DNA from: Diphasiastrum complanatum
Taxonomy: Eukaryota > Streptophyta > Lycopodiopsida > Lycopodiales > Lycopodiaceae
NCBI GenBank assembly: GCA_029204225.1
Contig: CM055106.1
Span: 45,145,313-45,209,312, forward strand
DNA: 64,000 nt
Direction of reading: 5' to 3'
Shown here piece by piece: positions 56,110-64,000 of the stretch (its first letter is position 1; every line of letters begins with the position of its first letter). A program made the translations under genes and the position numbers. Under the pieces are notes generated by a model. It was given only the letters and a program-made list of their open reading frames with translations, searched no databases and was not told where the DNA came from.

Positions 56110-59100
56110 CCTGAATGGAATACTGTTTCCATTTGAATCCTTGAGTCAACTGACCCTCAACCACAGGGGTTTGCTTGGGTAATACAGGCTCAGAATCCTC
56201 GACGTCATCTGACGACGTATATTGGGACTCATCATCATCCTCAACGGAAGCTGCCGTATTCTTGGATGAACTGGCACCAGCCCCGGGAACTGGTTCTGGA
56301 GTCTGTAACTGTCTGTTCTGGACTGAGTTCCAGATAATAGAGAAGAATGCATCATGCTGGCATTTCCCTCTCAAGGACTCGAGTAACTCATTACGAATCT
56401 GAGTAAAACTCAGCTCGTTTATCATAGGCATTTTGCTAAGGGCATCTGCTACTGTATTGAATTTTCCACGTCTATATCTGAGAGACATGTCAAACTCTTG
56501 CATCAACTCTGCCCAACGAGCTTTCCGACCTCTAAGCTCAGGTTGATTGCAAAGGTATCTGAGACTCTCATGGTCTGTCAGGACCTCAAAGTTGGCACCA
56601 TACAAATAATGCCTCCAAGTCTTAAGGGCATGGACTATAGAAAAGAGTTCCTTTTCATAGGCACTGTACCTAGTCTGAGCTGGCTCGAGTTTTTTACTCT
56701 CGAACGCAACTGGTCGTCCACCCTGAGTTAGTACAGCACCTACTGCAAAGTCGCTAGCATCTGTTTCGACCACAAATGGCTGATTGGGGTCGACGACTTT
56801 TAAGACTGGTGCTGTAGCTAAGGCTGTTTTGAGAGCATCAAAGCTCTCCTGTTGTGCGGACTCCCAAATGAACTCCTTTCCCTTCCCCTTAAGAAGATTT
56901 GTCATAGGGACTGCTATCTGAGCATATTCCTTGACAAATCGTCTGTAATATCCCGCCAGACCAAGAAAGATTTGAAGTTCCAAAATATTCTGAGGTCTCA
57001 GCCAATTGAGTATGGCTTTAACCTTATTTGGGTCCATCTTAATCCCATCTGAAGAGATAATGTGACCCAAATATGCTACTTCTTCAACGAAGAATTCACA
57101 CTTGGATTGTTTAGCATAAAGCTTATGCTTTCTGAGCAGTCGAAACACCTTTCTGAGGTGTTTTAGATGCTCCTTCCTCGTTTTACTGTAGACGAGGATG
57201 TCATCTAAAAATACGACTACAAACTTACCCAAGTATGGTCTGAGGACACTGTTCATCAAGGTCATAAAGGTAGCTGGAGCATTTGTGAGCCCAAATGGCA
57301 TCACCTTAAACTCATAATGACCGTGACGAGTCCTACAAGCTGTTTTCGAGACATCTTCCGATTTTATACGGACTTGATGATATCCCGATCTGAGGTCTAT
57401 TTTGCTGAAAAACTTAGCCCCGTCGAGTTGATCAAACAACTCGTCTGCCCGAGGCATAGGGTATTTATTCTTAATTGTGACTTTATTGAGGGCTCTGTAA
57501 TCTACGCAAAGACGCATAGACCCCTCCTTCTTTTTCACCAATAGGACTGCTGAGGCCCATGGTGAACTACTGGTCTGAATTTGGCCTTTCCCAAGATAGT
57601 CTGTTAACTGCCTAGTTATTTCTTCATCCTCTGTTCGGCTGACCCGATACGGAGGTTTAGAAACAGGTGCTGTACCTGGTACTAGGTTTATTACATGATC
57701 TACCTCTCTGCTAGGTGGTAAACCATGTGGCAAATCTTTAGGAAAAAAATCTTTAAATTTAGACAATAAAGTTTCTAATTTACTGATTTTCTGCTGAATA
57801 GAACTGGAAATAGAAACTTCAGGAATAAACTGAAAGTCACATAAGAATACCTGATGGTCTTCGTCTCCGATTAGCTGACAGAGCTCTGAACTGCAGACCA
57901 TAGGGCTGTTGGGAACATCATGCTCCCCATGCAACTGGATCTCTCGGCCTTTATACTGAAAGCTGAGGGTGTTCTCCTGATAGTTTCTGTGGAGGGAAGG
58001 TCCTAAACTGTAGAGCCAATCTCTCCCGAGAACAATGTCTGTTCGATCCAGGTGCATTATCTGAAAGTTTATTTGATCTTGGTACCCCTGAATGCCAAGA
58101 TTTAACTTACTTACCATAGTTTCCCATATTTTTTTATCTTCACCCTTAGCTAATGAAACTATGTACCTATGCTGACTAGGTACTTCTGGTAGTTTAAGCT
58201 TTTTAACCAGGGTGTGGTTGATGAAATTATGGGTTGCCCCATCATCAACCATGACTCTTACTGACTGGTTACCAACTTTCCCATGCATACGTACTAGGTC
58301 ATGCGGCCCAAAGCTGAAGGGTCTCGCTAGCATTGCAGAGGTCAGCTGGCAACAGTGTTCATGATCTTCATGATACACTTTGATCTCGGAAGCTGCCGAG
58401 TCACTGGGGAAACATACAGTCTGAACAAGATGAACTTGTTTTTTATCTTTTTTAGTGAAAGGCCCCTTGGGACACTGTCTGACTGTGTGTCCCTTGCCCA
58501 TACACACAAAGCACAAACGTTCTTGTTTGGCTTTCTCAAAATCATCTGGTTTTAAGGGCTGTATGAGTGAAGGGCGTTTCTGAGGAGCTTCACCTTTAAA
58601 TTTATCTTCTTTCTTTCTTTTTAAAAATTTCTTTTTAAATTGAAAGTCTTTCTGAGGAAGCTGCTCAGAAAGTGGTTGCTGTCTCGCTCTCTTCCTACCC
58701 ACTGAATCATCATAGATTTGAGCATATCTGAGAGCTTGCTCAAGGGTAGTAGGCGAGTTTCTCTGGACCTCTACTTTATATTCATCTTTGAGGCCACGGA
58801 CAAATCCCCTGATTTTTTGATAGTCATCCATATTTTTAATCTTTAAAATTGCCTCTCGATACTGCGAGATATATTGGATGAGGGACTTGTCCATTACTGT
58901 TCTTTCCCAGGCTTCCCAGGCTCTATCAAGTTCATTCTCTGGTAGAAATTCTCTTAGGAAAGCTTCTTCAAAAGCTTTCCATGACCGGGGAGTCTGCCCA
59001 GTCTCCTGGAGATTTAACCACCACTTATAGGCCATAGGCCCTAAAGAAAGACTGGCCTCAATTGCTTGCAAATGGTCAGGGGTCTGTTTAAGAGCATGAA

Positions 59101-59545
59101 TGTTCTTCCATTTGCTGAAGGAGGTTTGTAGAATATCCGCATTTCTATCCTTCTCTTCCCCATTAAAAGTAGGAGGCTTTAAATCTTTAAAAACACTGGG
59201 GTGAGACCGTAAAGTCTCACCCGAAACTGATGGAAGTGGAGAAGGGGATAACTGAGAAGTGGAGGGAAGGCTTCCTTTCGCGGAACTCAAAAACAAGTTT
59301 TTCAGTTCAGCGAACGAGTCGTCCACACTGGACTTGAAATTGGCTAATGCCAGCTTCAGTTCATCCACTTCTGTTACCAATTGGAGGAACTGCTCCTTGG
59401 TAACCAGTTCGTCGAGTTCTTCGGCGAACTGTTCCTGTTCTTCTACTTCCATGGGTTCCTTCCCTTTTCTGTAAGCCAAGGCTTCTGTTTCAAGTTCGTC
59501 GAAGCCTCTCTCCGGGGGTTGATCAGGTCCCTGAGGAGTGGTCAT
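55991..59545 (-). CDS. Gag-protease-RT-RNase H polyprotein (element G)
   Basis: 1184 residues from ATG 59545 ([17 protein letters not shown]). Gag: coiled-coil-like 45-100, Retrotrans_gag around 125-260 ([25 protein letters not shown]). Zinc knuckle [14 protein letters not shown] about 345-358. Protease [15 protein letters not shown] about 430 (DDG instead of DSG). RT about 640-820: [59 protein letters not shown] (FLDD at the catalytic site). RNase [41 protein letters not shown]. It ends just inside the integrase H2C2 region (ECHDNPSA), where the frame is lost. No other stop, consistent with recent insertion. Confidence 0.93.
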   Translation of the reverse strand: MTTPQGPDQPPERGFDELETEALAYRKGKEPMEVEEQEQFAEELDELVTKEQFLQLVTEVDELKLALANFKSSVDDSFAELKNLFLSSAKGSLPSTSQLSPSPLPSVSGETLRSHPSVFKDLKPPTFNGEEKDRNADILQTSFSKWKNIHALKQTPDHLQAIEASLSLGPMAYKWWLNLQETGQTPRSWKAFEEAFLREFLPENELDRAWEAWERTVMDKSLIQYISQYREAILKIKNMDDYQKIRGFVRGLKDEYKVEVQRNSPTTLEQALRYAQIYDDSVGRKRARQQPLSEQLPQKDFQFKKKFLKRKKEDKFKGEAPQKRPSLIQPLKPDDFEKAKQERLCFVCMGKGHTVRQCPKGPFTKKDKKQVHLVQTVCFPSDSAASEIKVYHEDHEHCCQLTSAMLARPFSFGPHDLVRMHGKVGNQSVRVMVDDGATHNFINHTLVKKLKLPEVPSQHRYIVSLAKGEDKKIWETMVSKLNLGIQGYQDQINFQIMHLDRTDIVLGRDWLYSLGPSLHRNYQENTLSFQYKGREIQLHGEHDVPNSPMVCSSELCQLIGDEDHQVFLCDFQFIPEVSISSSIQQKISKLETLLSKFKDFFPKDLPHGLPPSREVDHVINLVPGTAPVSKPPYRVSRTEDEEITRQLTDYLGKGQIQTSSSPWASAVLLVKKKEGSMRLCVDYRALNKVTIKNKYPMPRADELFDQLDGAKFFSKIDLRSGYHQVRIKSEDVSKTACRTRHGHYEFKVMPFGLTNAPATFMTLMNSVLRPYLGKFVVVFLDDILVYSKTRKEHLKHLRKVFRLLRKHKLYAKQSKCEFFVEEVAYLGHIISSDGIKMDPNKVKAILNWLRPQNILELQIFLGLAGYYRRFVKEYAQIAVPMTNLLKGKGKEFIWESAQQESFDALKTALATAPVLKVVDPNQPFVVETDASDFAVGAVLTQGGRPVAFESKKLEPAQTRYSAYEKELFSIVHALKTWRHYLYGANFEVLTDHESLRYLCNQPELRGRKARWAELMQEFDMSLRYRRGKFNTVADALSKMPMINELSFTQIRNELLESLRGKCQHDAFFSIIWNSVQNRQLQTPEPVPGAGASSSKNTAASVEDDDESQYTSSDDVEDSEPVLPKQTPVVEGQLTQGFKWKQYSIQDEYLLYRDRVCVPNSEDYRQQVLYECHDNPSAARHTEDL

Positions 59546-59590
59546 CTTCGGAACTGAAAGAGAGCTACCTTAACTTCTGAAGGAAAAGAT

Positions 59591-59603
59591 GGCTCTGATA
59601 CCA
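59591..59603 (-). promoter_or_regulatory. Primer-binding site of element G
   Basis: Minus-strand TGGTATCAGAGCC, separated by a single C from the LTR CA end. Confidence 0.85.
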
Positions 59604-59604
59604 G

Positions 59605-59962
59605 TGTAATAGATCCTAACACCACAGTAGGGCAAACACTAACTGATCCACCCAACCTTGCCTACTCCTTGATATAGAGTAAGCCCCTCCTAGCCCAGTG
59701 TGAGGACTGGTAGCATGCTACTGCCAAGTGTCGGCCACGTGGCACTGACGTGGCTGACTGCACGTCGGGACCCAACTGGGGGCCCTATCCTGCTGACAGG
59801 GTCCCTAGGCTGTGTTAGGCCCGCCATGGCTATGGACCGTGCTGGGGCACACTACTCACACTGTCTTGCCCTGTTGGTCATGTACACTGGACACGACCCT
59901 GACTGTGGTATCTGACCTATCTGTGTTCCCTAGGGTTCGGCACTGGTTACGAGCTCGTAACA
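59605..59962 (-). repeat. 5' LTR of element G (358 bp)
   Basis: Same length as the 3' LTR. Followed (minus strand) by one base and then TGGTATCAGAGCC. Confidence 0.95.
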
Positions 59963-60130
59963 CCGGGCGTGTTGGTGACCGGCGCCATCGCACCCGCTGC
60001 CCGGCGCCACCCCTGCCTGCCCGGCGCCTAGCGCCTGCGCCGCCCTGCCCCTGCCTGCCTGCCCGGCGCCACTTGCGGCCGCTGCCCGGCCCCACCTGCC
60101 CTTCGCCACATGCAGTGTGCCCGCCAAAAT
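59963..60130. repeat. GC-rich CCCGGCGCC minisatellite-like block
   Basis: Repeats of GCCCGGCGCC and CTGCCTGCC stand out against an AT-rich background, directly beside element G. Confidence 0.75.
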
Positions 60131-60410
60131 TCATTTTCAACGAGTGCCCTGAGCCCGCCGGACCGAGAAAAAATGGGTCAGGCAGCCCACTCCACGTGTC
60201 GCAGAGGCACTGGAGCGGGCATTACCCCCCCTCCCGTGCCAATAAGCAACTTCGGAGAGAGAGAGGTTCTGTAATTTGGTAAATTGTTCAATTGTGAAGA
60301 AACAAATGCGACTATGGTCGGAACGATATTTGTGTTTTTCAGTTAATTAGCTGTATTTATATGAATTACAGCATTTGTAAAAAACACGTATTTTTGTATT
60401 TTTTTTTTGA
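60131..60410. other. Intergenic DNA, nothing recognised
   Basis: No ORF or repeat that can be assigned. Confidence 0.4.
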
Positions 60411-60468
60411 GGGCACCGTTCCGGAACGGAACGCGTTCCAGAATGCGTTCCGTTCCGAACGGGCAACT
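60411..60468. repeat. One arm of an 'AGTTGC' family DNA transposon
   Basis: CCGTTCCGGAACGGAACGCG, then TTCCAGAATGCGTTCCGTTCC and GGGCAACTAAG, preceded by a T-run. This matches the right-end layout at 32540-32590 and 63200-63297. The partner arm was not found. Confidence 0.45.
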
Positions 60469-62280
60469 AAGTGCTTCGATGTGTTTTTCCAAGTCTTATG
60501 TACCAATTTTGGTAGGAATCAATATGACTATCACTCTCTGTGTTCTTTGCTAGAAACATGTTATGCCTTGTGTTTGTTATGCCATTGAACAATTCGGAGT
60601 ATGAGGTGATTCCCCTTCTGCATGTCATCGTTGTATAGAAAGTCTGTAAGCCGAGCTGTATCCTAGCGTTCTCTTAACAAGTTAGTTTTAAAATTGATAT
60701 AAATATGTAATGCTTATATGCAAGACATTTCAAAGTTAAATTGCATTAAGAAATATTTGTTCCATTTTTTATAACATTAAAGGGGTTTAACATCTGTCTT
60801 TTACATTCTGGAGAGGTTTTATTCAAATCTTTAGAAGTACTTGCGTGTGTTGTTGGAGAAAATTGTACATTATTGTACATTTGTTTTTGTGCTGATTGTA
60901 GATATTTAATGTTTTCTTATTTGTGTTACATTTTACAAAACCAACAACATGCATCTTTATCAATATCCGATTCTCTAATCATATGGATTCCAATTACAAA
61001 ACAAATGTTCAAGACAATTTTTGCCAACATCATTTTTTGAAGAGCTAGAAAAAAGACTTGTAATTTGTTGACAGTTTCCATGGCAATTGCAGATGGCAAT
61101 TTCAAACTTCATATTGCAATATACATTAGGGAGAAAGGCAAATCTCCAAGTTTATAATTTTGAGAGGAAACTCGCCGCCTCTCATCTTGCCATTTTATTG
61201 AATCAGAAAGATGGCTCTCTAACAATTGACTTTCCCAACAAAGATTAACATTTTGGAAAATGTCAAACACTCTACAAAGCTTTCTCAACGTTCTTTGAAA
61301 TAATGATTTTTTATTTGATAATTTTGAAAACCACGATTTTTCCTTCAATCTATTTGCTAAATGATAGAGATAAAATGATATGCGCTTTGCTTTGTTATGT
61401 CAATGGTAGGAAATGTGGTGTAAGCTAGTCTATCTATTTTTATTTCTTCGAACTAGGATTGCTCAGATTCATGATTATTTGTCCTTTTATTTCTTTTGCA
61501 TCTACACTCACGGGACAAAATTGTGTTGCTAGTTGTCAAGAGCATCCATCCAAAGAGAGAATGGTGCTTAGTAGTAAGCATCGGCCGTCATCGCCATCGC
61601 TTTGTTCGCCATCTACGCTATTGGCAGCTACGCTTCTGGTCATTGCAACCATCACTTGTAAGATTCTTATCTGCTCCTTTGATACAACAATTGTTTTTCT
61701 AGGTAGCTCTGTTTCTTGCCTTGTTCTTTGAAACGTCCGGTTTATAGACTACAAAAACTTATACACTATGAAAAGTTAGTTGCAAACTTATAAGATTGTC
61801 TAGATATTTTGTTTTCATTCAGGGGATCTTGACGGTTAGCGTGCAGCAGAAATTCTTGATTTATTAGGTATTCTTGAATCCATTGATCTGCCAAGTAAAT
61901 TGCATCGAAGACTTTGGAGTGCAAAGAGATAGCTAGGGCTAGCTACGACAAAGTAGACAAGGGTGTATGAAACTTTATTGCCAAGGGTGTATGAAACTTT
62001 TCTAGAGTCCATTGTTTGCCTAGAAAATCCTGAATTCACAAGGTCTATTTCTCATGTTCATATCAGTTTTTAAATTGTTTTTTTTCTTTGGGAGTATGCA
62101 GGGACTTATTCTATTTGGCTTTGCTCTTTAGTGCTAGCCTTCGTCATGAAGAACACTACCTTTTGGCATCATTGGTTTTGTTGTTTACCTAGAAAACCCT
62201 AAACTCACAAGAACTAGTTCTCATGCTGTTAATATTTCTTTATTTTTGTTTGAGTGAGTAGGGCTTCATTTAAATTGGCA
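60469..62280. other. Intergenic DNA; one diverged duplication
   Basis: Segments near 62010-62110 and 62175-62285 share 'GTTT.CCTAGAAAA.CCT.AA.TCACAA' and 'TTCTCATG'. No gene recognised; the ORF at 61459-61731 has no motif. Confidence 0.45.
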
Positions 62281-62413
62281 ACCTGCAGGCTCTTCTGAGA
62301 AAATGACAACAAAGCTGCATACTTTTCATGTAGAAGAAGAGATATCAATACGTTTGCCAATTACATCCATCTTTCCATTTTGGCATGAAATCTCTCTGAT
62401 GTAATGTTCGAAT
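62281..62413 (-). pseudogene. LINE reverse transcriptase remnant, distal part
   Basis: Minus-strand frames give FEHYIREI, then SLLLHEKYAALLSFSQKSLQ and VANLNEA. This parallels the LINE RT run 'LLLYADDIxLLSxSxExLQxxLNxL' with the catalytic Asp pair lost. It continues the fragment at 63298-63760 across the inserted transposon. Confidence 0.4.
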
Positions 62414-62933
62414 CATAGTTGCACCGAAATGCGTTTCTGGGCGAACACGTTTCTGAAACCGCGTTTCTCAGAAACACGTTTCTGAAGCCGAAACGTGCTA
62501 TTTTTTTTTTTTTTTTTTTTGGGAAAAATAGCTTATGGCTGAAATTTTTTTAGGGGAGCAATGGTCAAAACCAGCATTTTGCCTCCCAGAAGTGCAGTAG
62601 ATAGGGCACAAACAGATCTTATTTTCAGTAGCTATTTGGTTGTTATTTGCTCTGGTTCTCAATAATGGTTAATGCTACAGTTTGGGCTATCAAGTCTACA
62701 AATAATGGATAATGATCACTTTTGCAATCATTTCAGTGGAGATGTGAGTGCAATGTGCATACAGTTGGGGGCATACATATTGGGCCCTTATCGGCGCGCA
62801 TTTGGACCCCCATTTTTATCTACAGGGGGTGCAGGGGGGCACCCCCCTGCTACTGTCGCCGGGGGGGTCCAGGGGTAATCCCTCTCTGTCCAACCCCCCA
62901 ACTATCCAAAATGCGAGGTACAATTGCTCTACA

Positions 62934-63019
<86 letters not shown>

Positions 63020-63297
63020 ACTGGAACCATCTGTGATCGTAACGAACAAGCTGGAGGTTAGTTTTGAATTTTTATCCCAACATGGATTAATGCACCTAAA
63101 CTTGACCAAATTGTATCAGAAATGCTCGGCAACATACATAAAAATAATGGCCTTTATTAGAGCTTTCATCTGATACCCATATTGCCCACAAAAAACCAAA
63201 AAAAAAAAACACGTTTCTGAGATATGCTCCCAAAATCCAAAAACACATTTCTGAACCGCGTTTTTGACCGCGTTTCCAGAAATGCAGTGCAACTATG
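62414..63297. mobile_element. Mutator-like non-autonomous DNA transposon (884 bp) with 11-bp imperfect TSD
   Basis: Ends CATAGTTGCACCGAAATGCG and (inverted) CATAGTTGCACTGCATTTCTGG. Flanks AATGTTCGAAT (62403-62413) and AAACTTCGAAT (63298-63308) match at 9 of 11 positions, a TSD length typical of Mutator-like elements. Both subterminal arms are made of GTTTCTGAAAC-type palindromic words (62430-62495 and 63210-63280). The interior has a G/C-rich block (62820-62905) and a CT microsatellite, no transposase. Confidence 0.7.
62936..63017. repeat. (CT)n microsatellite inside the DNA transposon
   Basis: About 40 CT units. Confidence 0.95.
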
Positions 63298-63760
63298 AAA
63301 CTTCGAATATTGTAGATGATATAGGACACTCTTGCTTTGCTCTAATTGTAATGTGGATCTCCTCTTACAAACATGCTTTCAATCTGAACTAAACCCATCA
63401 CTTGCTGATATAGTCACATCACCCCTACATTAGTATCCCAAGGAAAATGAGACCTTGTAATCTCTGCATGAAGCCATCATATGGAACTAAATCCAAGGCT
63501 TTTTTGAAATTTACAAATTAGCAAAAATTCTCTTCTCTACGCATTTCCTCCTCAATGGTGGACTGCAATTTGAAAACACGATCTGACGTAGAATATCCTA
63601 GCCTAAAACTTGCCTATTCTAGTTACACATATCCTGTGTTTGCCACCCTCTTCAACTCTATTTTGATAATTCCCCCATGTAGCTTGCTAGAAATCTCATC
63701 AAGGATGGTCGAAATGAGCTCTAAGGCTTATATATGAGAAGCTCTATTAGGATCAATGGA
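63298..63760 (-). pseudogene. LINE (non-LTR) reverse transcriptase remnant
   Basis: The minus strand reads LISTILDEISSKLHGG, FRLGYSTSDRVFKLQSTIEE, VNFKKALDLVPYDGFMQRLQ and AKQECPISSTIFE. These match the non-LTR RT blocks 'QAGFRxGxSTxDxVFxL', 'FxDFKKAFDxVP' and 'VKQGCPLSPxLF'. Several stops, so inactive. The fragment ends where the DNA transposon is inserted. Confidence 0.7.
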
Positions 63761-64000
63761 CAAAGACCACACACAATGGTAGGATGACTTTGGATCTCCA
63801 CCCACTATCCTGTACCTGGTTCTACACCCACAAGCAGCCATATAGATTGGAGGACCAGCGCTTGACCTCCAGGAGATCATGCACACCTCTCACATGCATA
63901 GTTACCACTGTGCATGTGGATGCCTCTCACATGCATACTGTGCATGTGGGCACATAGGTCCTACCTAACTTTAGGGACCCACCCTTAGTTACGGGTGCCC
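63761..64000. other. End of window; 37-bp tandem duplication
   Basis: CCTCTCACATGCATA...CTGTGCATGTGG units begin at 63886 and 63923. No gene recognised. Confidence 0.6.

Larger units (their letters stand above)
54403..59962 (-). mobile_element. Element G: young chromodomain gypsy retrotransposon (5560 bp)
   Basis: LTRs of 358 bp each (54403-54760 and 59605-59962) differ at 3 positions by eye (about 0.8%). Flanking pentamers are CCTGG and CCGGG, a TSD with one change. PBS TGGTATCAGAGCC (minus strand, one base after the LTR) and polypurine tract CTTAAGGGGGAGGGAG abut the LTRs. Gag, PR, RT, RNase H, IN and a chromodomain are all present, with one frameshift. Confidence 0.95.

Noticed and set aside
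59812-60282. 156-codon Pro/Arg-rich ORF
   Set aside because: Spans the LTR end and the GC-rich repeat; its composition follows from the GC-rich words.

Overview
The window is nuclear DNA of a land plant with a large, repeat-rich genome. The evidence is nested Ty1/copia and Ty3/gypsy LTR retrotransposons primed from a Met-tRNA-type site (TGGTATCAGAGC), GA/CT microsatellites, and one recognisable host gene with GT-AG introns, one of them 7.2 kb long. The species cannot be named from the sequence. No bacterial genes, CRISPR arrays or operons are present.

Layout. 1-2170 is the 3' part of a non-autonomous copia-type element (A) with a 491-codon ORF of unknown function. 2.5-13.7 kb holds minus-strand copia copies: B (2.5 to about 5.6 kb), C (5.6-7.2 kb) and D (7.2 to about 13.3 kb; D is inserted in C). 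13.7-15.3 kb carries three decayed copies of one coding-like repeat. 15756-26003 is a plus-strand copia element (E) with target-site duplication (TSD) GGACA, inserted in an old minus-strand gypsy protease remnant. E is split in its pol hinge by a young non-autonomous gag-protease LTR element (F, 18871-23617, TSD AAAAT, about 1% LTR divergence).

26.0-36.0 kb is the genic island. A terminal-inverted-repeat element containing an 84-bp tRNA-derived retroposon lies just upstream of a three-exon gene for the U4/U6.U5 tri-snRNP 27 kDa protein (SNRNP27; exons 27804-28373, 28603-28684, 35931-35971). Its second intron holds a solo LTR, a degraded gypsy pol cut by a DNA transposon, and a copia RNase H scrap.

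36-47 kb is mostly low-information DNA. It has microsatellites, a 560-bp inverted minisatellite (41.6-42.2 kb), and two sets of minus-strand exon-like segments (42.9-43.9 and 46.2-46.7 kb) that I cannot assign to a family. 47.5-51.5 kb is a degraded plus-strand gypsy element with its RT palm deleted. 52.5-53.4 kb has diverged GA-rich modules. 54403-59962 is a young, near-complete minus-strand chromodomain gypsy element (G; 358-bp LTRs differing at 3 sites) carrying one frameshift at the RNase H/integrase junction. 62.3-63.8 kb is a LINE reverse transcriptase remnant interrupted by an 884-bp Mutator-like element (62414-63297) with an 11-bp imperfect TSD.

Apart from SNRNP27 and the doubtful exon sets, almost everything recognisable is mobile DNA. 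The nesting order (gypsy remnant, then E, then F; C, then D; gypsy in intron 2, then DNA transposon; LINE, then DNA transposon) gives a relative insertion history. The most unusual items are the non-autonomous family A/F with unassigned cargo ORFs, the inverted minisatellite, the DNA-transposon family with self-palindromic arms, and the 84-bp retroposed tRNA-like unit. All family calls were made by eye and no search was run.
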